Shown here: piece by piece, positions 1 through 32,900 of the stretch
Numbering within the stretch: the stretch's first letter is position 1
Layout: the number at the start of each line of letters is the position of its first letter
Source of the DNA: Ceratotherium simum simum
Lineage: Eukaryota; Chordata; Mammalia; Perissodactyla; Rhinocerotidae
Length of the DNA: 64,000 nt
Direction of reading: 5' to 3'
Assembly: GCF_000283155.1 (NCBI RefSeq)
Contig: NW_004454239.1
Coordinates: forward strand, 5,193,095-5,257,094
The notes under the pieces: generated by a model
The model's input: the letters and a program-made list of their open reading frames with translations, nothing else
Database searches by the model: none
Told to the model about the DNA's origin: nothing
Position numbers and translations under genes: made by a program

Positions 1-345
1 ATGAGCACTCTGCCCGGGGCTGGGGCTTGGCGGGCAGGGGAGCAGGCATGGCCCCACTAAGGGGGCAGCCAACAAACTTCTAAATCAGGACCCTGACTCT
101 GGGACAGCAGGGGTCCCGACATCCTCCAGATGGCTTTAAGAGACGACCCCGAGAAAGCTGCCCTTCTCTCAAGACCGCCTGCCCCAAAGTGCTCCCAAAG
201 TGACCCCCAGTGACCCACCCAGCTCAGTCCTGTGACCTTTGGTCTCCTCTGGAGATCTGGGATGCTGTTCAATTTACGCCAGTGCAAAACTGGTGGCGAT
301 AAGAGCAACAATACTTCAGGCTGGGCTCTTCCGCCCAGAGGAAGG

Positions 346-362
346 CCTTATCTGAGATAAGG
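346..362. promoter_or_regulatory. Palindromic double GATA site
   Basis: Two 8-bp arms (CCTTATCT and AGATAAGG) form a perfect inverted repeat around one base. Each arm contains a WGATAR site. GATA4/6 factors act in intestinal epithelium, so a role in SLC7A9 expression is possible, but this is inference from the motif and its place about 1.5 kb upstream of the ATG. Confidence 0.35.
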
Positions 363-464
363 GATTAGAGCTGCCACCTGAGCCGCCTTTGTGGGGAGGG
401 GCAGGTCTGCCCCCAGCCCCTCTGAGTGCAGCTGGAGCCCCTCTGCTGCCTCTCTGAGAAGGCC

Positions 465-560
465 AGATCTCTGTGGCCTTGATGGACTTTGTTCCCTCTG
501 GGGCCTCAGTTTCCCCATTGGGTGTGTGAGAGTGGAACTGATGACAATTTGTGCCCCTTT
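465..560 (+). repeat. MIR-like SINE fragment
   Basis: Contains the MIR core phrase GGCCTCAGTTTCCCCAT near 504-520. It is short and diverged. Confidence 0.45.
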
Positions 561-1847
561 TCCACTCTACAGTTGGGCCAACGTGAGCCTGGGCTACTGA
601 ACAGCAGCACCACCAAACTGAAGGAGCGCCTGGCCCGAGCCGTACGCACAGACGGGGCAGGCCCTGCCGGAGGCCTCACTGCTGTGTCTGAATTCTGCCA
701 AGCTCTCCTGCCGTTCCAGCTGGTGCCCAAACCCTGTCACTGCCGAAGTGAGCGGAAAAGACTCGCGCACCGTCCTGCTGGCCTGCTCAGCACCGGGTGG
801 AAGGCAGACGGGGACTCGGGGAGGAAAACGTCTGGGCTGACCTGCGCGGCGTGGCTGCTGGCGCTGCCTCACTGGAGCTGTAAGTAGAGCCCATTAAGGT
901 CATAAAGAGTGAGTTCCAAAGTTTATCTCCGCTGGTTCCAGTCTTTGGAGAGATTTCTCCTTACATGATGCAGCTGATTTGGGGGAATCTGGTTAAGGAA
1001 AAAAATTAATCTAGACACGAACAAAATGAAAAACATTTTTGGAGGAAACAGGTTTGCCCGCCCCTCCCCTTTTTGTGTGATGTATCCAAGCTTCATTGCT
1101 AAAAAAAGGTGTTTAATAATTACCTTTGTTGACCTCTGTACCTTCTGGCTTCCTCTGCTCCTGGGCACAAGACATGGCCATTCCCAGGGCGCGACCGTGC
1201 AGACGCAGACGGTCGGCCGCCACGGGCAGCTCCCCGGCTCTGCAAGGTCAGGAAGAAGGTAAGGGTGATGGGTGGGCTCCCCGCTCGCCTGGCCAGGGCC
1301 TGGAGGGGACTTTATTAGAGAAAGGGGACAGGAAATGACCATCAGCTAGTTCAGACTTGAGCTTATTTTCCGCAGCAACTTTTTTCATTCCTTGCATCAG
1401 TCAATGGAAAAACATCTACACTGTGGGTCTATTACGCATGAGGTGCCCTAATCTTGGGAGTAATCATGAGAAACTCTGTGGACTGTGGAGGCAGAATGAT
1501 TTTGAAGCGTGTCACTGCTGAAAATTAGGAGACAGCACAGGCGGTGAGCCTGGAGGCTTGGGGCTCTGACTGGGAAGTCTGGAGACGAGCACAGAGCCTC
1601 CTTTGCAGTCAGAGGCCTGAACAGCAGTCAGGGTGAATTGTTATTCCTGGGATGGAGCAGATTATCCCTAAGGGATCGACAAGTGTACTTTCCTGAAACA
1701 GTAGCTAACAACCTGCTTTGGGAGTCAGTTCCACGACGCAGATGCGTTAGCTGAGCAGAGCCCTCGCTGACCTGCAATTGTGTCTTGTCTGCCAGAGCAT
1801 TTGCCGAATCAAGGCCCGCGCCCTCGTAGAACCGGCAGGAGGGAAAA

Positions 1848-23733
<21,886 letters not shown>

Positions 23734-23988
23734 CAAGCCCGGTTTCCTGTAGCCAAGACCAAGCTCTGATGAATTTATTTTTGTAAGCAATATTTGCAGC
23801 TATTTCTTGCTGATGTTTTTCTTAAAAAATTCAGATGTTAATAATGATGTTATTTTTAGATATCCATAATTCTCTGGGTGGGGTTCTACACAGGAGCAGT
23901 GACAGTGTCTGCTAAAGTTAGCTGGTCAAGATGTAACCCAGCAGAAGGCTGATGGCTGGGGAGGGGCTGAATAACAATTACCACCATT

Positions 23989-24228
23989 GGGGCCGGCCCA
24001 GTGGCACAGTGGTAAAGTTCGCGTGTTCCGCTTCAGCAGCCCGGGGTTCGCGGGTTCGGATCCCAAGCTCGGACCTACATACCACTCATCAAGCCATGCT
24101 ATGGCAGCGTCCCATATAAGGTAGAGGAAAATGGGCATAGATGTTAGCCCAGGGCCAATCTTCCTCAGCAAAAAGAGGAGGATTGGCAACAGATGTTAGC
24201 TCAGGGCTAATCTTCCTCACACAAAAAA
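23989..24228 (+). mobile_element. ERE SINE downstream of SLC7A9
   Basis: Full ERE, GGGGCCGGCCCAGTGG to an A-rich tail, flanked by perfect ATTACCACCATT repeats (23977-23988 and 24229-24240). It lies about 250 bp after the SLC7A9 stop, likely inside or just past its 3'UTR. Confidence 0.92.
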
Positions 24229-24281
24229 ATTACCACCATTATGCAGCAACTCTTTAACAAGGGGCTCATCACACCTACTTC

Positions 24282-24287
24282 AATAAA
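24282..24287 (+). terminator. Candidate SLC7A9 polyadenylation signal
   Basis: First canonical AATAAA I noticed after the SLC7A9 stop (549 bp downstream), past the ERE. An earlier variant signal (AATAAT near 23841) is also possible. Confidence 0.35.
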
Positions 24288-24710
24288 TGGTATTCTTTCA
24301 ACTCAGTGATCAATAAGGTATATATTTTTAAATATAAAATTGGTGAAACTTTCGCTTTGATTGAAATCAATTTTTTAAACACTAAAGTACAAATGTTTTA
24401 CTACCTACTTGCCCCCTCCTAAAAGCATTGCCAGCCCCATATTTAACCCGGGACGGATGTGGCGGGTCTACCCAGGCCGGATGTCGAGGCCCCCACTACA
24501 CGGCTAACTGTCCAGAACCATTCACACGCGCCTGTGTGTCCACCAGGGGCCCGTAATTGGTGGTCACCACACAGGCTCCCCAACAGCCTTCACTGGCATT
24601 TTGGTCAAACCAGAAAGTGCTGTGACTAAAATTCTTTTCTGCATTTGGCATGCAGGGAAAATACTATCTAAAAAATGTAAAGTACAACATTTCTGTGGAA
24701 ACACTGAAAT

Positions 24711-24716
24711 TTTATT
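24711..24716 (-). terminator. Candidate TDRD12 polyadenylation signal
   Basis: TTTATT on the + strand is AATAAA on the - strand, about 2.1 kb downstream of the TDRD12 stop. No nearer canonical signal was noticed. Confidence 0.3.
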
Positions 24717-26831
24717 GACATACTGCAAAAGGCATTCACACCACAACTGACTATGGGAACAATTTTAGAAGCTGAGAGACAAAAGTACTTTTACCTTGCA
24801 TTTCAGAAATTTTCCCCAAACATGAAATCAGTACATATTATAGCAGAACAAAATAACAGTTAGTAATGTTTACATTTCACAAGTCAGCATCCTGTGCCCT
24901 ACAATATGTGATTCAGAACTTCAAATAGTAGGAAATTTAAATGTCTGAAAAAAGAAATCAAGACTGAAACGTCTAGCCCTCCTCCCCCAATATTTTCGTT
25001 GAGCTGGCTGTGAACGACATATAAGAATGCGCACTATGTCTTCTCTGAGAGCAGAGCCCCACCATGTGTACACGGGAAACACGCATTTGTGCAACTCTAC
25101 TGCCATTATTATTTGCTATGTTTTACAAAAGAGACTGCATACAACCAAGCAGCAACTGCCGGGGGCCAACAATCCCAGGGAAGGCCGTGCAGCTCAGGAG
25201 GTCCGGCCACCCACCCAAGGGCCTCCCCCAGCAGGAGCGAGAGCTGTGTCTACGGAAACCAACACCTGAGGAGGACGTTCGGAGAGCTCTGCAGAGTTAA
25301 AACCTTTGCCAGCAAAGCCACCAGAACTTCACACTTCCTGAGAAGCCTGCTCAATTTAACCAAGAAAAAGGCAAGTCACCACTGTACTTCATGTGCCAAT
25401 TTGACAGCTGCCAGTCAGCTCACGGGAGTCATGGCAGCAGTAAGGACTTGCTGCTGGCAGCTGTCCAGGCTGGATGCCGCGTCCTCCCTCCAGAGAGCAC
25501 TGGTCTGACTGAGCCCATCACGGAGCCTCTGCACAAAGATACTGACCCAGCAGCATTCTGGGATGCTCCCTGAGGTGACACGAGGCTGTGCAAAGAGCAG
25601 AATGTCTTATTTTACAGATGAGGAAACTGAGAGCTCGAGTGTGATCCAAACCCGCTCACAGGACAGCCTGATGACAGAGCTGACCTCTCATTCAAGCAGG
25701 GGCTTCTACCTGGGACGTACATGGACTTGAGCATCTGTGCTTTCTGATGTGTAAAGGGAATAAGGATCCTGGGGCAGTCACAATGGTCCTGTTCTATCAG
25801 TGTTCTCTTCCACTTCTCGGTAAAGCTGCCAGACTCACACTGAACAAGTGCAGAGGGCTTCAATTCCGCAGTAGCTCACCTTTCTGACTTTTTCAATTAA
25901 CAGGAAAAGTCAGGTTCTCGGCATTCCCACATTTAAGCGGTAATGACAACGCACGTTCCTCCCAATAACCTTGTGACCCTGGGAGCCACAGCCTCACCCC
26001 AGGATGGGGTCATGAATGTTCTTAGGGCCATCACATCCAAGTGTTCGGAGGGTTACATCCAGGCACCCCACTGGTCCTTTTCAGTTTCCACTGAAAAAAA
26101 CCCTTTGTCCTGTTTGCCTAGGACTCTGCAGGTTTGGGGGTTCTTCAGATGCAGTAGCTTTCCCTCCAGAACTCCCTGGTCTGGCTGGTATTGCTGAGGC
26201 AACCCCATTTTTATCCTTGGACTCTCTCTTCATAAAAAGTAAACTTACTCTGAGTAGCTATCTTCAGAATACTACAAGTACTAGCACACAGCCAGTCACG
26301 CTGAATCCCACTAACTCACGGTTGAAAGGGTCTGTTAAGCAGTGCTGAGTATAAATTTGCAAGACAGAAACCTCAATTTATATGCACAAGACCAGGTTCT
26401 TAGACGTGTACCAAACGTGGGCCTACAAAAAAAAACGAATAACTAACTCCAGATAGTACAATTCATGACCCCAACGCCATGGTCTGCCCTCTGTGGCTCA
26501 GCTTCAGAGTGTCGGGCTGGGCTCGTGTGGGGGCAGCGAGCAGGACAGACCGCGTGCGTAAGCCGGGCTCGCGCTGCACCAGCGCTCTCCGCGCCGCTGC
26601 TCTGCCCTGCTTCCGCCCTCCTCTGCCAGTCTCATCAGCAGCCCGTTTTTAAATCAACTAAGAATTTCTCAACATTACAAATCCCAGTGCCTACAAGATG
26701 ACATCAGTAATCATTTATCCTTGAGGTAAGGAAAGGGTCGAATACAACTGCTTGTTTTCCTAACTTTTAGTCACAGCAATATCCATTTCTGTTCAGTCTT
26801 CTGGCCGCTCCTCAGGATTCAGTCCACATTC

Positions 26832-26923
26832 TCATCCACTCTCACTCTCGTCATCTTCTGAAGACTGGTCACTGTTCTCAACCACCTGTGGCACTTTGCA
26901 GGGTGGGTTTTTATAATTTACAA
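26832..26923 (-). CDS. TDRD12: TDRD12 last coding exon, acidic tail and stop
   Basis: 92 bp. Encodes [18 protein letters not shown], then a Ser/Asp/Glu-rich end [10 protein letters not shown], and stops at TGA (26832-26834 on +). Acceptor CCTTTAG; it enters in phase 1 from the previous exon. Confidence 0.85.
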
Positions 26924-29900
26924 CTAAAGGAGTTAGAAATTATAAAAAAAAAATATGTTAACTAAAGACTAATTAGCAAATGTTTATCCTCCCATTATTT
27001 TGGCCAACGCAGAAAAAGTCCCTTGGGGTCCAGCTCTATCCATTTTACAGCCTATTTTATATTTTCATTATTTGAGGTGAGAAATGAGCAGGCAAAATCT
27101 GCCTGCTTGTAAATACATTATTCTCCCAGGAAAAATATCTGTAAAAGTGTTGTAAGAAAATATGTTTATAACCAAGAGTTGATACATCCTCAAACCAGAA
27201 CATCTAGCACCAAGATCAACCACAAGGAAAGAACTAATTCCTAAGGGCTTTACAGAACAACCCATGTCCACAGAGGCCACCTTCCTACGTCCACCCCACA
27301 GCACTCAGGACCTACAGCTCTCGGGGGGCCGGCGCCCCCATCTTACCCCTGGAGAAGGGGCTATCCTCTTCACAGTCTTCCCAGTGATCAAAATCAAAAG
27401 CCACATTAGGATTCTGTTCAACACAACGGTTTACATTAGGTGAGAGAACAAAACAGACCCAGGGTTATTATAAACCCAGCACCAGTTCATTTCCACTCAC
27501 CCGCCGTTTGAGTAAGCGAAACCAGGATTCCCTTCTCTCTTTTGCAAGAGTGATGAGAGGTTCATCGTTTTTAATTGTGCATTTGCAATCGTCCTTTATT
27601 ATGTTGGCCTGCAGCTCCATATCAGCCAAGTAAAATTTCTCTCCTACCCAGGCACTAGGTTTACAAAAAGAAATAAAGTCAGCCTTTTAAATGTTAGAAA
27701 TTATTTATAATTTATTTTATTTAAGATATACATAAACCTACCTGAAAACAACTCTATTTCTAAAATATTTGCATTTGTAATCTTTTACATTCCTTATTCT
27801 TATCTTTAATATGACCACATCATCTTTCTGGAACCATTTTATTTGTGGGTGGAAGCTAGAAGAAAAGAAAAAGGCTTACACACACTTGTCACTATTTATG
27901 CACCAGCTAAGGAAGGAAAACAGACTCCAATCAAGGATGGACGTACCTTTTAAGAGGCTCTGTAGTTTTGTTAATGGAAGCATCGCCAGTGGTTTCAGGT
28001 AAAGTTTCTGCACAAAAAGTCAAATTTTCCTATAGGTTATTTATATGTAACTCCATAATGTATGTACATGTATATACTTTTTTGCACTTTATGCACCTTT
28101 TAGCTGAGGAACTACACACTAAGAGTATAAATTTCACAGTAACCCAAGTATCCAATTGCAAAGAGTAATTAGAAAAAATTAAAATGCACATTACTTAGTA
28201 AAACTAATAAAAACAGGCTTTGACAAATATTACAGTTCAACAATCAGAAAAGTAAAGCTACTCTCTGAAAAGGAACCACATTACAATCAGTGGCCAAAGG
28301 ATACAAATGTTCAGGCTTCTCTGTGGCTATCTTAATCTGCTAACACCCCGCTAAAGACAAATTCCAGAACGGTAGTAACATACACAAGGAACCAATGCTG
28401 AACATAACGTTTTCTAAAACAACACAATTTAAACTTCTCAATCTAAAACATTTGAAGTTTCCATCTCAAGACCTGAGCAAGAATGTTGATAGCAGCTTTA
28501 ACACCAATAGTCAAAAACTGAAAACCTCAACATCTATCAATAGGGGAACGTATAAATAAATTGTGACATATTCACAGCATACAACACAAGTCAGCAATAA
28601 AAAAGTACCACCACTACTTGCAATGATCTAGATGAATTTCACAGACACAATATTGAGTGAAGGAAGCCACCAGAGTGTATACTATGTACTTCTAATTCAG
28701 CAAAACTGATGGTGATAGAAGTCAGAATAGTGGTCACTGAGAAGGGTTCCAGTGGAAGGTACATGAAGGAGACCACTGGGGCTCTGGAAATGTTCGATAG
28801 CTTGACCTGGTGTGGTTAATGGACATATACATTTGTAAAAATTCTGATGAGCTGTACACTTAAGATCTGTGCACTTTACTGGATGAACATTATATCTCAA
28901 ATAACAAAAAGGAAAAAAGTTACAAAAAAATCCATTGGAAGCGAATTGTCAAAAACAGGAAGTTAGGTAATATCAGTTTACATCATCTCTACAATTCATC
29001 TAAAAGTGGAAAGCCTAAAGATTAGAAAATTTCCAAGCATTAATGATTTTAAGTTAACCATCTTTTAAATAACCGACCATGCTTTTGGTGTTCTGAGTTT
29101 GTCTCGGAATCGGCCCCTCTTTCTGAGCCCCTGTCCTCTTGCCGTGCGCTCTGCTGAGAAGCGGGATCTTCTGCTGAAGAAGGCACCCTGGATAGAACAG
29201 GCGGAGGTTAACTCCAAGACGAGGAGACAGCAAAACCTGGCTCTCTACAGGACTTCCCAGCTAGAACGGAAGGCAGGCAACAAACGACCGTGACGTGCTT
29301 ATCACCATGAGTCAGACCTGCACAGAGCTTCTGGCTCCTGTGCAGACGACGGGCAGGGCAGCCCGCTCTGCTCACTGCTGTGCCCTGGGCGTCAGACACA
29401 GAGTAGAGTACCGAAACGCATTATCAGAGAAATGTGGTCACCCCTTGACCAAAGTAAGTTTCCTTTAAATCCCTTAACTTGGAGAATAACATACACTGCT
29501 ACCCACTGCAAAGAAGATAAACGGGCAGAAAGCAAAAGCCATCCCCCCAGGCCCTCTTCCCAGAGACACGCCTCTTACCAGTCTCGGTCTACTTCTAGAA
29601 ACACTGTTGCACAAAAAAGCAAATACTGCCGTCTGTATCATTCTATCTAAAACTCACACGCAGACACACATTTAAACACATGGGAACATACCAAATTCAC
29701 CTTTTTGCTCCTTATTTTATTGAACCTAACAATTAGAGATTACTCCAAATCAGCACATTGGGGGCTGCCTTGTTCTTTTAAAAATTTTAAATTGTGTGTG
29801 TTTTCTGAGCAGGTAACCACGTTCTTGTGGTTCAATATTTTAAAGTAAATAAAAAGGTCCACAGAGTGAAAAATCTCCCTCTCACTCCTGCTCCCCAGCT

Positions 29901-32900
29901 GCTCAATCTCCTTCCTCCTGGGTGACAATGTAATTCATTTTTTGTGCATCCTCTTAGAGAGAATTCAAGCCTAAGGAGCAAACTTATACACATACACACA
30001 CCTGTGGGGTAGAGGGTGTGTACATGTGTCTCCAAGGGGACTTCCGATGGACACGCATGAAGCCTGCTGCGGCACGGCACCCTCAAATGGTGGAGGGCGG
30101 TATGTCATATGCTCCAGCTATCCAGCAGGGACCCCTCCTCAGGCCTGGTCCTCCTCAACCCTGTGCAGCACCCGCCCTGGCCACCCACCCTCTCCCTCCA
30201 CCATGGCTCTGACTTCTGGCACTAGACCCTCATCTGCTGGGCTCTGTTCCTTCCTCCTCACACAGATACCAAGCTTTGACTCTCCTCAAATACCAGCAAA
30301 CCAGAGCCCTCCCTCACTGCTCTCCCGGGCTCTAGGCTTACACTTTCAATAACCTTAGCATGTCCCAAACCAACTCAGAATCCTCTCCAATGAGCTGGCT
30401 GCTCTCTGGGAAACATCCTGTGACTGTCAACCACGCCAACATCCTCCCAGACCGTGGGACTCAGATTTACAGAATCGCACTCCCTGACGTCTGTCAGTCT
30501 CTAAGCCCAACGGCTTCCAGGTCTTTCAAGTCCCCAGCATCTGTCCGTGTTCCCGATCTGCTGTAAGAATGGCGCCATTCTCCTCGCTTCTAATCCAGAG
30601 TCCTACCACAGCTTCCCAATCCATCTCCTGAAGTGGAATCTCTTCTTCTAGGCAGGCTCCCTCTGTAGAATCTCGCGGTCCTCTGCACTTCTCTCTGCCT
30701 TGTGTTTATGACCACAGGTGTGCAACACTCCTGCACAACCACAACACCAAGTGTGCAAAGGGACCAAGCAGAGTGCTTTGCAGAGACCTGGGGCTCAATG
30801 GTAGTTGCTGTGTTTTACATAAGTGATGTGTTTTACGTAAGTGATCAATCTTCATTTTGGTTAAGTCTACTAGACTGTAACATCCTTATTTTTAAAAGAA
30901 TATCTTATAAGTAAGTATGGAAGAATTTTTGTTTCCTGGAAGTGTGCAGAAACCAACATGTATCCTAACCCCACAGGTACCCAATTTTATTAAGATAGAA
31001 AACTCTAAAAAACTCAGACTATATTTTAATCTTTGCCATGTTCTTTGAAATTCCCCTGCTTTCACAGCAGTAATTTAGGAATCTTTCAAGTTCACCAATC
31101 GTCACATCACTAAATGCACTGGTCAGTTCTCAGTCCTCACTTCACTTGGCCTCTCAACAGCATCCGCACAGCTCATGGCTCCCTCTCCATGAATCACTTT
31201 CCTCACTGGCCGTCCTGGACAGCCCTCCTCCCATGCTTCCTTCTACGCTGTAGCTGCTCCTTTTCAGGCTGCTCTCCAATGTCCCCACGGCTCCCCCACC
31301 TCTCAACATTAGAGGCCCAGGGCTCAGTCCTTTGACACTCACTCCTTCGGGGCTCTCGTCCAGTATCTCAGCTTCCAACGCCAAGGATCTTCTGACAAGG
31401 CTCCCTAAGACAAGACACTCACTACAAATACAGTCAGAAACCAGCTACTTCTCACCACCTCCACAAAACCACACTAGTCCAAGCCGCTGCCATCCTGCCC
31501 TGAACTCTTGGCACAGCGTTTGTCCCCCATTCCAGCCTATTCTCAACACAGCAGCCAAGAACCTTTTCATTAAGTCATTCCTTTGCTCAAAACCCTCCCA
31601 AGGCTCCACCTCCTCAGAGTGGGAGCCCAATCTTTGCAATGGTCACAGGGTGCAACAAGATCTGACCCCAGGACTGCTCCGACCTCTGCACCTACAGTTC
31701 TCCCCTCATTGTTACTCTAGTCACCGTACCTTCCTCCTTGTTCCTGCAACCAAGGAATAACCAAGCCTTTCCTCTGCCTGCAGGAGTCTTCTCCCAGATA
31801 TTACCTGGGTCATGCCTCACCTCTTGTGTCTTTGCTCATTGTTCACCTTCTCAGCTCCAAAGCCACCCTATCTTCCTTTCTGCTCCATCTCACAGACCAC
31901 CACCTGGCCCACTATGTATTTTTGTAACTTGTTTGTTTATTGTCTGTCTGTCTCCATTAAAATGTGAGCTGGCCCTTCATCTGTTTTGTCCACTACTGTA
32001 TCTCCAGTAAACACTCAATAAATATTTACTGAATGAATAAATTTTGAAACTTCAATTTTACCTAATGGCAACTTTAATTAAAAGTATTTATCTGTTAATT
32101 GGATCAACCAAAATAAAGTTAAACTGAAGAAATATCCAGCACCTTGCTACCAAAACACATGTAGGGCAAAATGGCAGACTAGGAAGTTCCAAGTTCCTGT
32201 TCCCCACAGAAACACCGAAAGAACCACCAGAAGCTATCTAAACCAACTTTGCAGGAGCTCCGGAAACAGTCAAGCGTTTACAGCAACCAAGCAAATGCCC
32301 AGTCAAGAACAAGCCGGCTTCAAATTGGAGGAAGGTTTTGTGGGGTTTTCACTCACCTTTGCCCCACCCCCTCGGCTTGGGGTCCTGGTCTGGAGCAGGC
32401 AGCAGCCTGATTCCTGATCCCCCCGCAAAGCGGAGGGGGCAGAGCAGACTTTGTGGGCAAATCCCTGTGTCGTCCGTTCTAACCTGTCTGGGGAACAGCT
32501 GAGGGACCGCTGCAAGATGCTCGTCTCTGTTTCACAAAACTGGGAACACAGGCAGGAGAGCGTGAGCACTGCTCGGAAAAGGCAACTACAGACCCGCAGA
32601 CGCCTGGGGCCAGGGATCAGGCGAGGAGACAGACAACAGCCCTGCTAAGGCGCTGGGGTGAGACTCCTGGGAAGTGAGGACATTCGAAAGCAGTACCATT
32701 CAGGGGGGATTTAGAAAGCCACACGCATGCCCGGCAAGACGCACGCTCAGAAAAGTCCTATGAAGACCTGAAGCTCACACCTCAGGCTGATTTCTAGGCA
32801 AGGACGTAGAGAAAAGGGACCCTTTGTGCACTGCTGGTGGGAATGTAAAATGGTGCTGTGGTCAACAGTCTGGCAGTTCAAAAGGTTAAACAGAATTACC

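Larger units (their letters stand above)
1..1795. other. 5' flank of SLC7A9, promoter and non-coding first exon not resolved
   Basis: No coding exon is supported here. Human SLC7A9 has a non-coding first exon, so the promoter and exon 1 are expected in this stretch or further upstream, but I cannot place a TATA box or start site. A perfect GATA inverted repeat (346-362) and a MIR-like piece (about 465-560) are the only recognisable elements. A plausible splice acceptor (pyrimidine tract ending in AG at 1794-1795) would begin the exon carrying the ATG. Open frames here show no family resemblance. Confidence 0.5.
24241..26831. other. Convergent 3' zone between SLC7A9 and TDRD12
   Basis: No coding exon is supported. 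Candidate AATAAA signals lie at 24282-24287 (+, for SLC7A9) and 24711-24716 (-, for TDRD12). If both are used, TDRD12 would have a roughly 2.1 kb 3'UTR ending about 0.4 kb from the SLC7A9 end. A MIR-like piece (ATTTTACAGATGAGGAAACT) is at about 25600-25640. Confidence 0.5.

Noticed and set aside
25089..25508. 139-codon + frame in the intergenic zone
   Set aside because: No splice context, no homology seen, and composition like neighbouring non-coding DNA.
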